From Candidatus Omnitrophota bacterium (GTDB lineage Bacteria > Omnitrophota > Gorgyraeia > B26-G9): a DNA stretch of 33,100 bases. Position numbers and translations under genes: made by a program. The first letter of the stretch is position 1. The number at the start of each line of letters is the position of its first letter. The DNA is taken from the NCBI GenBank assembly GCA_018817585.1, contig JAHITE010000042.1, forward strand, positions 1-33,100, read 5' to 3'. The notes under the pieces were generated by a model. The model searched no databases, was not told the origin of the DNA, and saw nothing but the letters and a program-made list of their open reading frames with translations. Below, in pieces: positions 1-7,613 of this stretch.

Positions 1-3000
1 AGTTGTCAGTCTGTTATTTACTTCTTTTAAAGAAGCACTTTCTAAATTCAGATTTCCACTAACACTAACAGTCAGCGCGACTTCTAATGAGGAAACCTTA
101 TCGCTGGCTTTTGAAGTAATGTCTTCAATCCTTAATTCTTTAGCCACTCCACCCAGCTGTGTTTTATACACATCAGCGCTTTGCCCAGTACCAGTTCTTA
201 ATACCGTATTATTAAATCCCTGATCACTGACAACACTGGCATAAACTTTATCGCCATTGGTAAGTTTCGTTGAAAAATCAACAGTTTTCAATCCATTAAG
301 CGCGGTAAAAGAAGCATTTTGTAAAAAGAAAGTTCCATTGGTCTGGTCATAAGAAACATTTCCATTTAAGATGAATGCGTTGGTTGAGGTCATATTAGCA
401 AAAGAATTTGTCTGAGTGGCAACAAAACTAAGATTTTGATTATTAACCAAATCATAAACCGTGTCGGCCTTAACTCCAGCTTTTATATATGTATTAGAGC
501 CAGTTTCAACCGTTTCCGGTCTAGCCCACTCTAATTTTCCATTATTTTCCTGCTGATAAGCAGAGGCAGTGCCAGTAAAAAAACTATCTGAGTTATCAAA
601 CATTATGCCAGTAATATTATCCGTTGTTGCCCCATAAAGCATTGTTGCATTAGTACCATAATTAAGTAAATTTGTAAGCGCGGTATCTCTTAGTGCCGGG
701 TTATTCAACACTTGCTGTGTTAAAGTAAGCATCACCCCACCGCCATTGGCAAGCTGAGCGGTTACACCGAGCTTATCTGCGGTTGAATTAATTTGCGATA
801 TATTATAATTAACATGCAAGCGGTTAACTGCTGTAGTAAAATTAGCACTTGCCTGAGTAGTTTGGAATGAAAGCATTCTGGTATCAATTGTCTTTGTCAA
901 AGCATCCCCGAAACTCAAATTTCCGCTGGCAGTATCACTTGAACTGCTTTTTTTAGTATCAAAAACTTCTGGTTTTTTTTCTTTCCATTCCTGATTATAA
1001 TCTGATCGGGCTTTATTGCGATTAAGATAAGTATTTTCACTTCCGTCAGCATTACGATACACTCCAGCATCATCAAGATATATCCCAGAACCCTGCGCAG
1101 TCATTAGATACTCCATGGTATCTATTTCCTGATCCCAGGTATCAAGATATTCAACCTGCTCATATGAAGACATTTTACCATTAAATCCATTATTAAAACC
1201 AAGACCTTCCAAGCCACTGGTAAAAGCACTCTGCATAAGGTTATCAAGCTTTGAATTAAACTCCTGAGTTGTTATTGCCTTGTCGCTGCTAAACGCATCA
1301 TAAAACTTAGTTACCGTACTGGCAACAACAGAAGTATTGTACACTGCCTCGGAGGCTTCCCTTTCTGAATAGTCGAAATTACGGATTAAAACATCTTTAT
1401 ACGCGGCAGATAACCCTGCGCCTAATCCTGATTTTAAGGCATTTCCTAAATCTGTCATGCTAAAACTTTTCTGGTCACTAAAAGCCGCGGTTGAAAGTGA
1501 TCCTGTAAGATTTTCAACTGTTGAAGACAAAGCCGCAGAAAGAATCGGATCCACTCCATTTTCCAGACAAATTCTGTCAACAACTTTTGCCGCTAGGGCT
1601 CCAATCAGTCCTCCAATGGAAGATTGAAAATTGCTTACCACTAGACTTGTAAAACTTGTTTGAGCAGGAGCTTTCAGATTGTTCTGCAATCCTAATCCAG
1701 AACTTATTCCAATATTAGCAAATGTTCCAACCGCTAAAGCCGCGCATTCTGTTACTAAAGGATCCCAACCTTGTTCATATCCTTGCTGTTTAATTGCTTC
1801 CATGCTAACACTTGTAACCGCGCCCACAACCATTTGTTTGGCTATGTGTTTGGACATAAGATCTGCCATCTGCCAACCGCCGGTTTCTGTGAAAGATATT
1901 TTACCAGCATCGCCTCCAGCCCATGCTCCAGCTGCACCCACACTTATAGCTCTAAGATAAGGATTAGTAACCCCAGCGGCATCCATAGAATATGTCAAAG
2001 CATAAGTTACTAAAGTTTGCTTTAAAGCACTCACTGCCGCACTTACTACTAAATTCTGCACTGCTTGACTAGAAACAGCAGTGGATATCATAGTCCCAGT
2101 TGTTGCTCCGACTCCAGCTCCGGCAGTTGCAGCAGTTGTAGTACTGGCAATATTACCAGCCACAGTACCACTCCCACCTGGAACACTAGCGTAAGACATA
2201 CAAAATGCCACAGCAGCATTAACTACTGCTTCAATAATCATTCTTTTGAATACAACTTTAAAGGCATCGACATCATTATTTTTACAGGCCATAACCATGT
2301 CATAGTCAAAACAATAGCCAACGATTGTCCCGACAAAAGCGCCAATAGCCATACCCGCGTTTGTATTACCTCCCAGAATTGTTCCGATAATTCCGCCAAT
2401 AACTGTAAAAACCGCGATAATAATAGTCTTAATAACCATTCCAACTATGCGGGCAACACTCTCCGGCAAGAAATGGTATAAAGTTACGATAGGAGCAGTA
2501 AGCGTTTGGAAAGTTCCCATTGTGGCTGTCCAAAAACCGGTTTTAAATCTCTCCCAGTCCAAGGTAACAGTTGCAATAGCCATCTGCACTGCTCCTTTGA
2601 CTATATTCACAACCCCCTGTACAAATGTTTTTACACCTTCTACAACTCCTTTAAAAACGTTACTTATTGCTTTAAAAGGATTAAAACCTCTGCCGCCGCG
2701 AATATCCCGCATCTGCAGATCAAGCAATTTATTTTGATTAATTTCCTGCTGATTAACTGCTAAGACATTTCCATCCCAACGAATTTGAAATTCACTAAGA
2801 GAAATAACCTCTTCTTTGCCATTATCAATAATTGTAACCTGATCTCCTTCTACACCAACTAAAGTAACCCAGTGATTTCCATCCAAATGAACCACTGATA
2901 CGCCCTCAAGTTCCAGCAAACTATCCAGACTGAGATTATACCCCTGTAAATCAATGCCATGGTTTTGAGCAACATTTTTGATCGCGGCCATTGAGGTCAT

Positions 3001-4284
3001 TACATCTTGATCTTGGATCAAGACTTCTCCGGTTGCTAAAATATCATCAATAATAAGTTCATAAGCTAGATCTTGTTTTGAGGAGAATTTTTTGCCTATG
3101 TTGGTAAGAAAAGCGTCAAAAGCTTTGACCGCGCAATTGATTACATTTACGGAATTATCCCATGTCCATTTCATGGCTTTAAGCACGTAGGCATTGGCAA
3201 TTTCAGCAACATTAAATCCGGCTTTTACCATCGCGTCAGCAACTTGAATCATGTTTCGGCCAAGTTCAGTGGTTAGCTTTAAAATATCCACGGCATTCAT
3301 TCCCACTGTTTTTAAAGCACTAATGATTTCCTCATCAGAAAATCCGGCTTTTAATAATGCGGTATAAATATCTTTGTCGCTGTAATTGATTTGTGAATTA
3401 TATATAGCCTGAACTATATCCGTACAGCTGATATCCGAGTCTTTTAATATAGATATGATATCTTTAAGATTAAATCCTAATTGAGCGAGCGCGGTGGTAA
3501 TTCGCTCATTGCTAAGTCCGGATTTTTTAAGAATTCTGATAAGTTCTTTACCGCGTTTTCCTTCATTGAGCATTAAGCGGACGAATTCAACTGTCTGACG
3601 AAGCACCGCGCCTTGTTGGACGGTTTTTTCCACAACTTTTGTTACATCTTTTTCCACTGGCAGGTCAGTTAAGCTGGGGATTTCAAATATTGCTTTTTTT
3701 TGATTAAGCGTGGTTTTAGCCTGTTCAGACTGTGCTTGAGGAGGCCCGGTTTTTGTTTGGACTGCTTCTTCCTCATCTTTTTTTATCTCTTCTTCCATTA
3801 TTAATAAACTGCCCAGCAATGTTTTTACTTCTTCTTTATCATATCCCGCGCTGATCAAGGAATGATATATTTCCTTTTTATTAAAACCCTGACGCATCGC
3901 GCCAAAACCAGCTTCACTCACAGAACAACCGGAACTCTTCAGAGTTTTAAAAATATCACTCAGATCATTACCGGCAATGGAAAGTCCACTGATCGTTGTA
4001 TCAATTAAGGATACTGATTCCAATTCCTGACCTTGGGGAGTAATTTGGCCAAAGCCCATATAAGGCATTGCCGGCTGAGTAAGCACCAGCTGATTACTCA
4101 GCGCCTCAGCAGAGACATTATCCTTCTCATTTTTATTTTTCTGAGAATCAAGCAGCATTTGCTGTGAACCGCGCTGATCGCGATAATTAGCGGCCCAGGA
4201 AATATCAGCGATTGTAAAAAGAAATGCTTCCAGCACGATAAATGCCATGATTTTAAACCACAGTTTTCCTGTTTGGTCGTACAT
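1..4284 (-). CDS. Very large exported protein with AGY helical repeats and a C39-like cysteine peptidase domain (3' end outside window)
   Basis: The reading frame is open from an ATG at 4284 to the window edge, giving at least 1428 residues without a stop. An AGGAG site lies 8 bases before the ATG. Seen in order: a signal-like segment (about 7-32, LWFKIMAFIVLEAFLF then ending in SWA); helical repeats with the pattern alkkaGysxxeixxaL (about 99-362) broken by an acidic linker (about 155-210); and a C39-like domain with INC at Cys384, NHW at His471 and IIDNG at Asp487. The 16-residue His-Asp spacing is that of C39 peptidases. The usual oxyanion Gln six residues before Cys is Ser here. Gly/Ala-rich hydrophobic segments follow (about 609-658 and beyond), then a Ser/Thr/Asn-rich, probably beta-rich tail (about 1140 on). 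It lies 29 bases after the lipoprotein gene, probably in one operon. It may be a self-processing surface protein or a polymorphic-toxin-like protein. The function is not known. Confidence 0.85.
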   Translation of the reverse strand, partial: MYDQTGKLWFKIMAFIVLEAFLFTIADISWAANYRDQRGSQQMLLDSQKNKNEKDNVSAEALSNQLVLTQPAMPYMGFGQITPQGQELESVSLIDTTISGLSIAGNDLSDIFKTLKSSGCSVSEAGFGAMRQGFNKKEIYHSLISAGYDKEEVKTLLGSLLIMEEEIKKDEEEAVQTKTGPPQAQSEQAKTTLNQKKAIFEIPSLTDLPVEKDVTKVVEKTVQQGAVLRQTVEFVRLMLNEGKRGKELIRILKKSGLSNERITTALAQLGFNLKDIISILKDSDISCTDIVQAIYNSQINYSDKDIYTALLKAGFSDEEIISALKTVGMNAVDILKLTTELGRNMIQVADAMVKAGFNVAEIANAYVLKAMKWTWDNSVNVINCAVKAFDAFLTNIGKKFSSKQDLAYELIIDDILATGEVLIQDQDVMTSMAAIKNVAQNHGIDLQGYNLSLDSLLELEGVSVVHLDGNHWVTLVGVEGDQVTIIDNGKEEVISLSEFQIRWDGNVLAVNQQEINQNKLLDLQMRDIRGGRGFNPFKAISNVFKGVVEGVKTFVQGVVNIVKGAVQMAIATVTLDWERFKTGFWTATMGTFQTLTAPIVTLYHFLPESVARIVGMVIKTIIIAVFTVIGGIIGTILGGNTNAGMAIGAFVGTIVGYCFDYDMVMACKNNDVDAFKVVFKRMIIEAVVNAAVAFCMSYASVPGGSGTVAGNIASTTTAATAGAGVGATTGTMISTAVSSQAVQNLVVSAAVSALKQTLVTYALTYSMDAAGVTNPYLRAISVGAAGAWAGGDAGKISFTETGGWQMADLMSKHIAKQMVVGAVTSVSMEAIKQQGYEQGWDPLVTECAALAVGTFANIGISSGLGLQNNLKAPAQTSFTSLVVSNFQSSIGGLIGALAAKVVDRICLENGVDPILSAALSSTVENLTGSLSTAAFSDQKSFSMTDLGNALKSGLGAGLSAAYKDVLIRNFDYSEREASEAVYNTSVVASTVTKFYDAFSSDKAITTQEFNSKLDNLMQSAFTSGLEGLGFNNGFNGKMSSYEQVEYLDTWDQEIDTMEYLMTAQGSGIYLDDAGVYRNADGSENTYLNRNKARSDYNQEWKEKKPEVFDTKKSSSSDTASGNLSFGDALTKTIDTRMLSFQTTQASANFTTAVNRLHVNYNISQINSTADKLGVTAQLANGGGVMLTLTQQVLNNPALRDTALTNLLNYGTNATMLYGATTDNITGIMFDNSDSFFTGTASAYQQENNGKLEWARPETVETGSNTYIKAGVKADTVYDLVNNQNLSFVATQTNSFANMTSTNAFILNGNVSYDQTNGTFFLQNASFTALNGLKTVDFSTKLTNGDKVYASVVSDQGFNNTVLRTGTGQSADVYKTQLGGVAKELRIEDITSKASDKVSSLEVALTVSVSGNLNLESASLKEVNNRLTT

Positions 4285-4313
4285 AAGCTGATCTCCTGTT
4301 TTTATTTATTATC

Positions 4314-5627
4314 TCAAATAGGTATTGACTGCGTATTCCGTTGCAAAACATCTTCTTGTGTATTATGAATTTTATTATCCGGACTTGCCGGCGTTAAATT
4401 TGCTGCTGCCTGGTTTGATATATTTGTTTCAGCTGTAGATACTATCTTTTGCGTATCCGCGTTAGTATATGAATAAGGGCCTGTTTTAAACGCCGCGCTG
4501 ACTTCCGAACCGGAATAACCTGCTTTGATCATGGCGGTAGCCAGTCCTGTTTCACCATCGCCATAGGAAGCCATTTTACTTTTTTTAATTGCCCAATTAT
4601 GAGCCACTTTCAAAATAATATTACTTATAAAACCCTTTCCTGATCTAAACTTTAAGCTAGGTTTTCCATCAGCAACTTTGGAAATCATAAAATCTTTAAC
4701 TCCCTGCGCTGACATACCCGCATCTTTTAAATCCTGCACCGCTGAATCCAATATTCCATGAACATCATAGCCAGCTGCTTGCAATTCATTAACTGTTGTT
4801 TTAATCGCTTCCTGTTTTTGCTGCTCTGGAGTGTTCAGACCTAAACGCTTGGCGAATTTTTCTCTTGGTTTACCCGTCAGTTTACTCATCAGTTTTCCCT
4901 CGCTTGCTTCTGCTTTTTTAACCGCGATACCGCTTAAAGCATCATAAGCATCCATGGAGCTAACACCGGCTTCTTTAAAAATCGCGGCAGTCTGGCTGGA
5001 ATTATATTTATTACCGGCAAACCCTTCAGCAATCTGCCCAATAGAATAACCCTCATCTATCATTTGAGTAACTGTGTCTTTTTCATTTTGAGTAACCTTA
5101 TTGCTGGCCTTATTAAAGAGATTTCTAAATTTCATAACCGGACTGGTTTTCACTGTTTGAGCAACCCTGTCCGTAGCCAGCATTGTTGGTTTTGCATCAA
5201 GAGTTTTAGTCTCGATATTATTATTGCTGCTTTTTTTGGGAGTTTCCGCCAAAATATCACTGGTACTTGCTTTTACATAGGCGATTTCCGCTTCAGTTTC
5301 TTCATATCCATAACTAATCAATGTTGCTTTCACAACAGATTTATCAGTTGTTCCGGAAGCAATTAAACCAGAGGCAACAGATGTCGCGGTTTGAATAGGA
5401 GTAAGCGTTGTGCTCTGATTAGATTTTGGGGTACTGCTCAATGAAATATCATCAGGAGTTGTCGACACAACCTTAGCTTCAGTAGAATTAGCAGTATTTA
5501 ATTCAGGCTTTAGTTTATTAGCGATTTGCTGTATTTTATCATCTTCAATCCCGCTGATGGCATTAAAACAAGAAATCAACATAAAGCCCATAACCATAAT
5601 TGAAATTACTATATTTTTTTTCTTCAT
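4314..5627 (-). CDS. Putative lipoprotein with AGY-type helical repeats
   Basis: 437 residues. The start has an AGGAGG site 9-10 bases upstream. The N-terminus (MKKKNIVISIMVMGFMLISC) is a lipoprotein signal with lipobox LISC, giving Cys20 as the lipidated residue. Residues about 25-100 are Ser/Thr-rich and look like a linker. The rest is mostly helical, with degenerate repeat motifs: EGYSIGQIAEGF, EAGVSSMDAYDAL, AAGYDVHGILDSA, DAGMSAQGVKDFM and KAGYSGSEVSAAF. The same repeat style occurs in the genes on both sides (5737-6408 and 1-4284). No enzyme motif was recognised. A structural or binding role at the envelope, perhaps together with the very large neighbour, is an inference from proximity and shared repeats. 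Confidence 0.85.
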   Translation of the reverse strand: MKKKNIVISIMVMGFMLISCFNAISGIEDDKIQQIANKLKPELNTANSTEAKVVSTTPDDISLSSTPKSNQSTTLTPIQTATSVASGLIASGTTDKSVVKATLISYGYEETEAEIAYVKASTSDILAETPKKSSNNNIETKTLDAKPTMLATDRVAQTVKTSPVMKFRNLFNKASNKVTQNEKDTVTQMIDEGYSIGQIAEGFAGNKYNSSQTAAIFKEAGVSSMDAYDALSGIAVKKAEASEGKLMSKLTGKPREKFAKRLGLNTPEQQKQEAIKTTVNELQAAGYDVHGILDSAVQDLKDAGMSAQGVKDFMISKVADGKPSLKFRSGKGFISNIILKVAHNWAIKKSKMASYGDGETGLATAMIKAGYSGSEVSAAFKTGPYSYTNADTQKIVSTAETNISNQAAANLTPASPDNKIHNTQEDVLQRNTQSIPI

Positions 5628-5726
5628 GACCGATACCCTCCTTTTAGGTTTAAAGTTAAACTCTTTATTACAACAACCTCATCTATTGCAAGCATAACTA
5701 TGATTTTAATATTTGTTTTAGTATAC

Positions 5727-5732
5727 ATTATA
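5727..5732 (-). promoter_or_regulatory. Possible -10 element before the lipoprotein gene
   Basis: On the minus strand the sequence reads TATAAT just after the stop codon of the upstream gene and about 100 bases before the lipoprotein start. The -35 position (ATTTTC-like) is poor, so this is only a possible internal promoter in the 108-base gap. Transcription of the lipoprotein and the large protein may instead come from upstream. Confidence 0.3.
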
Positions 5733-5736
5733 GTCC

Positions 5737-6408
5737 CTATCTTTCATCTGAAAATCTCTTATCCTGAAATGAATTCCAATTACTTAAGCCATTAAAAGTC
5801 ACCCCAACAGAAACCGGAACTTGCATTAGATTTTCCGCAACCGATAGAGAAACTTGATTATTTTGAGTTTTAGCCTCAATCTTTTCCGCGTTATTTTTCC
5901 CCGCGAATGAATCTATCGCTTCATTATAATTTGTCGATATGCCCAAAATCTGAATCTCCTGCCTGATTGATAAAGGCACTGCCAAGTCAGCACTTTTTTT
6001 TGAATATCCTGATTTTAATAAAGATTTATAAATCTGCTGTCCATTAAAGCCCTGTTTTAAACAAGCAATGCTTACTGTTGAAGCATCATTTTTATCATTT
6101 TTTAAAATTACGGTAACTTCATCCAATGAATAACCCGCGTCCTTTAAACCTTTAACCGTCTGCTCAAGTTTTGATCCTTGAGTGGTTGATGATCCAACAA
6201 GCGAAGCTGACGCGCCTTCTGTATAAGGAATCACATTTACCGAATTATTTTCTGTTAACTCGGCTTTTTGCTGCTGATCTTTCGCGGAATCTAATTTCTG
6301 GACTTGACAAATTCCCAGCCGATTTATAATTAAGCCTAATAATATAAATATAAATACTGAACTGAAATTCTTAATAATATGGCTTGGCAATTTGCGAAAA
6401 TTCATCAT
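5737..6408 (-). CDS. Membrane-anchored or exported protein with AGY-type helical repeats
   Basis: 223 residues. It starts 10 bases after the PilZ gene stop. The AAAGG ribosome site borders that stop, so the two genes look translationally coupled. ATG at 6408 or at 6405 would both fit the site. A hydrophobic segment at about 16-36 (SVFIFILLGLIINRLGI) is an export signal or anchor. The central part (about 80-145) has the motifs LKDAGYSLDEV, KQGFNGQQIYKSL and KSGYSKKSADL. The second closely resembles RQGFNKKEIYHSL in the very large downstream protein, so the two are probably related. The C-terminal part matches nothing I recognise. The function is unknown. Confidence 0.8.
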   Translation of the reverse strand: MMNFRKLPSHIIKNFSSVFIFILLGLIINRLGICQVQKLDSAKDQQQKAELTENNSVNVIPYTEGASASLVGSSTTQGSKLEQTVKGLKDAGYSLDEVTVILKNDKNDASTVSIACLKQGFNGQQIYKSLLKSGYSKKSADLAVPLSIRQEIQILGISTNYNEAIDSFAGKNNAEKIEAKTQNNQVSLSVAENLMQVPVSVGVTFNGLSNWNSFQDKRFSDER

Positions 6409-6418
6409 TACTGCCTTT

Positions 6419-6751
6419 CTAAATTTTAGAAATTAAAGATTTTATTTTGGCCATCAAACTATCACTGGCATCCTCAAACTCTATCCCGATTTTAAATCTT
6501 TTCTGATGCGGTAATTCTCTTACCCAAATAACTCTACCGATTGCTTCGACCATGCTGGTCAAGGTACTGGAAAGTAAATTTAAATGTACTTTTCCATTAA
6601 CCGGGTAAAAGTCAAAAGTTGTTATTGACATACCCACAGGACTAACATTATTACAAAATGAATTTCTAATAATATGCTGCGCTGCGGCTACTGCCTGAAT
6701 CTGCAAAGGACAGTCAACTCCTTTTCTTTCAAATCTGCGTCTTTCATCCAT
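6419..6751 (-). CDS. PilZ domain protein, probable c-di-GMP receptor
   Basis: Single-domain protein of 110 residues. The N-terminal MDERRRFER holds the RxxxR motif. NVSPVGMSI matches the (D/N)xSxxG motif that completes the c-di-GMP site in PilZ domains. The rest fits the PilZ beta-barrel, with RVIWVRE and KRFKIGIEFEDAS near the end. The ATG at 6751 is chosen because AAGGAGG (6759-6765) sits 7 bases upstream. A GTG at 6757 would lie only 1 base from that site. It follows the riboswitch-controlled gene after a terminator, and it precedes and is probably coupled to the repeat protein at 5737-6408. PilZ proteins bind c-di-GMP and alter partner activity; the partner here may be an export or surface function. 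Confidence 0.9.
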   Translation of the reverse strand: MDERRRFERKGVDCPLQIQAVAAAQHIIRNSFCNNVSPVGMSITTFDFYPVNGKVHLNLLSSTLTSMVEAIGRVIWVRELPHQKRFKIGIEFEDASDSLMAKIKSLISKI

Positions 6752-6774
6752 AACCACACCTCCTTAAAGGATAA

Positions 6775-6811
6775 AGAAAAAGCCGAATTGCTAAAACTAA
6801 ACAATTCGGCT
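6775..6811 (-). terminator. Intrinsic terminator overlapping the stop of the secreted-protein gene
   Basis: The minus strand has a perfect 10-bp stem, AGCCGAATTG (6781-6790 on plus) against CAATTCGGCT (6802-6811), followed by a U-rich run (TTTTCTTT). The 5' arm encodes the last residues of the upstream protein and its TAG stop lies in the loop. It separates that gene from pilZ, so pilZ is expressed by read-through or from a weak promoter I cannot identify. Confidence 0.8.
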
Positions 6812-7273
6812 GTTAAATTCTAATTCAATATTATTTACGATCATTGGCGGACCTCTGGTTTCCTGGGTTCCAGCCATCCAACAAACACCAGATTTAGCTT
6901 TATTTAAAATTAAAGCAGTAAATTGATTATTATCTCTACTGTTATTAATTGATAGCAAGCAAAATACTTTATAAATGTCCTTATTAATATTATGGCATTT
7001 ACTTGCCAAAATATTTTCCGCTAGCCGAAAACTGTCACTGGTAAGTAAGCTAAATAGCTTGTCTAATTGGCGTGATTTGGAATTTAATTGCAAACAACCA
7101 ATGCCAAATATCAAGCTAATTGTTCTGCTGGTAATTTTTTGATATTTTAAAGCAGCTTCCCGGCAAAGATCTTTACTACTGAAAACAGATGCCAAAGCAA
7201 ATTCTGCCTGTGTAAGCAGGATTGCCTGGATTACTATAATCGTAATGATCTTGAACCAGAAACTTTTTTTCAT
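6797..7273 (-). CDS. Small secreted cysteine-containing protein under riboswitch control
   Basis: 158 residues. ATG at 7273 is preferred because GTGGAG lies 7 bases before it; a longer GTG start at 7306 has no ribosome site and falls inside a terminator stem. The N-terminus (KKSFWFKIITIIVIQAILL, ending in EFALA) is a signal peptide. It is nearly position-for-position similar to that of the very large protein at 1-4284. The mature part has five cysteines (in DLCRE, GIGCL, SKCHN, VFCLL, GVCWM) and no family motif I recognise. It is the first gene after the c-di-GMP riboswitch and ends in a terminator hairpin. The secreted location is well supported and the role is unknown. Confidence 0.8.
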   Translation of the reverse strand: MKKSFWFKIITIIVIQAILLTQAEFALASVFSSKDLCREAALKYQKITSRTISLIFGIGCLQLNSKSRQLDKLFSLLTSDSFRLAENILASKCHNINKDIYKVFCLLSINNSRDNNQFTALILNKAKSGVCWMAGTQETRGPPMIVNNIELEFNSRIV

Positions 7274-7292
7274 TTGGATCTCCACTTTACAT

Positions 7293-7335
7293 AAAAAAAG
7301 CCGCACTCAAAGCATACATATTTGTACACTCCGGC
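7293..7335 (-). terminator. Riboswitch expression-platform terminator (candidate)
   Basis: On the minus strand GCCG, part of the 3' strand of the aptamer closing stem, can pair with CGGC just before seven U residues. Inside it GTGTACA pairs with TGTATGC around an AATA loop. The stem is imperfect. Because it uses TTGCCG of the aptamer, aptamer folding and termination should exclude each other, so c-di-GMP would favour read-through. The direction of control is inference. Confidence 0.55.
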
Positions 7336-7512
7336 AACTCGGCTATCATTGCTAATCTATCGCGTTATCGGTACGCCCGGCGATCATTGCTTTAGCTTTA
7401 GACCCGTAGCTTTGCCCGTATACCATTCATTTCATTCAGGTACACGGCCCTGCACTCGAGTTAACGAGTAGTACAGGGGTCCCTGCCTTTCAGCAGGTTA
7501 GCCTTTTCGGAT
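7328..7512 (-). ncRNA. c-di-GMP-I (GEMM) riboswitch aptamer with extra hairpins
   Basis: The minus-strand leader shows the GEMM-I hallmarks in order. AAAAGGC is followed by a stem with a GAAA tetraloop (CCTGCT GAAA GGCAGG) and GGGAC. Then come GCAAAGC, ACGGGTCTAA (tetraloop-receptor side) and AATGATAGCCGAGTTGCC, whose TTGCC pairs back to GGC(T)AA. Two features are unusual. About 60 bases forming two hairpins lie between GGGAC and GCAAAGC. The P3 arm is extended by a second, diverged copy of the 3' half (GCAATGATCGCCGGGCG). It lies in the leader of the secreted-protein gene, followed by a terminator. Confidence 0.82.
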
Positions 7513-7545
7513 AACAATTTATCTGTTGAAACTTTATAAATTGTT
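7513..7545 (-). other. Leader hairpin upstream of the aptamer
   Basis: AACAATTTAT (7513-7522) and ATAAATTGTT (7536-7545) are perfect 10-bp inverted repeats around a 13-base loop. They sit between the transcription start and the riboswitch. The hairpin has no U-run and may protect the 5' end or aid folding. Confidence 0.5.
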
Positions 7546-7558
7546 TTCTTATGTTTAA

Positions 7559-7587
7559 AGTATAGCATCCATGCAATAGTTTGTCAA
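7559..7587 (-). promoter_or_regulatory. Consensus sigma-70 promoter for the riboswitch transcript
   Basis: Minus strand: TTGACA (7582-7587), a 17-base spacer, and TATACT (7559-7564). Transcription should begin near 7552, giving a leader of about 280 bases that contains the riboswitch. Confidence 0.85.
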
Positions 7588-7613
7588 GGTGTACAACAGT
7601 TTATTTTATTAAA

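Noticed and set aside
1679..2763. Several plus-strand open frames of 80-138 codons
   Set aside because: They lie opposite the continuous frame of the very large minus-strand protein, have no ribosome sites, and have low-complexity Ser/Cys/Thr/Asn-rich compositions typical of antisense frames.
6752..6757. GTG start for the PilZ gene two codons upstream
   Set aside because: It lies 1 base from AAGGAGG, too close for initiation; ATG at 6751 has ideal spacing.
7274..7306. Upstream GTG start extending the secreted protein by 11 residues
   Set aside because: It has no ribosome site, falls in the terminator stem and would spoil the signal peptide; ATG at 7273 has a well-placed GTGGAG.
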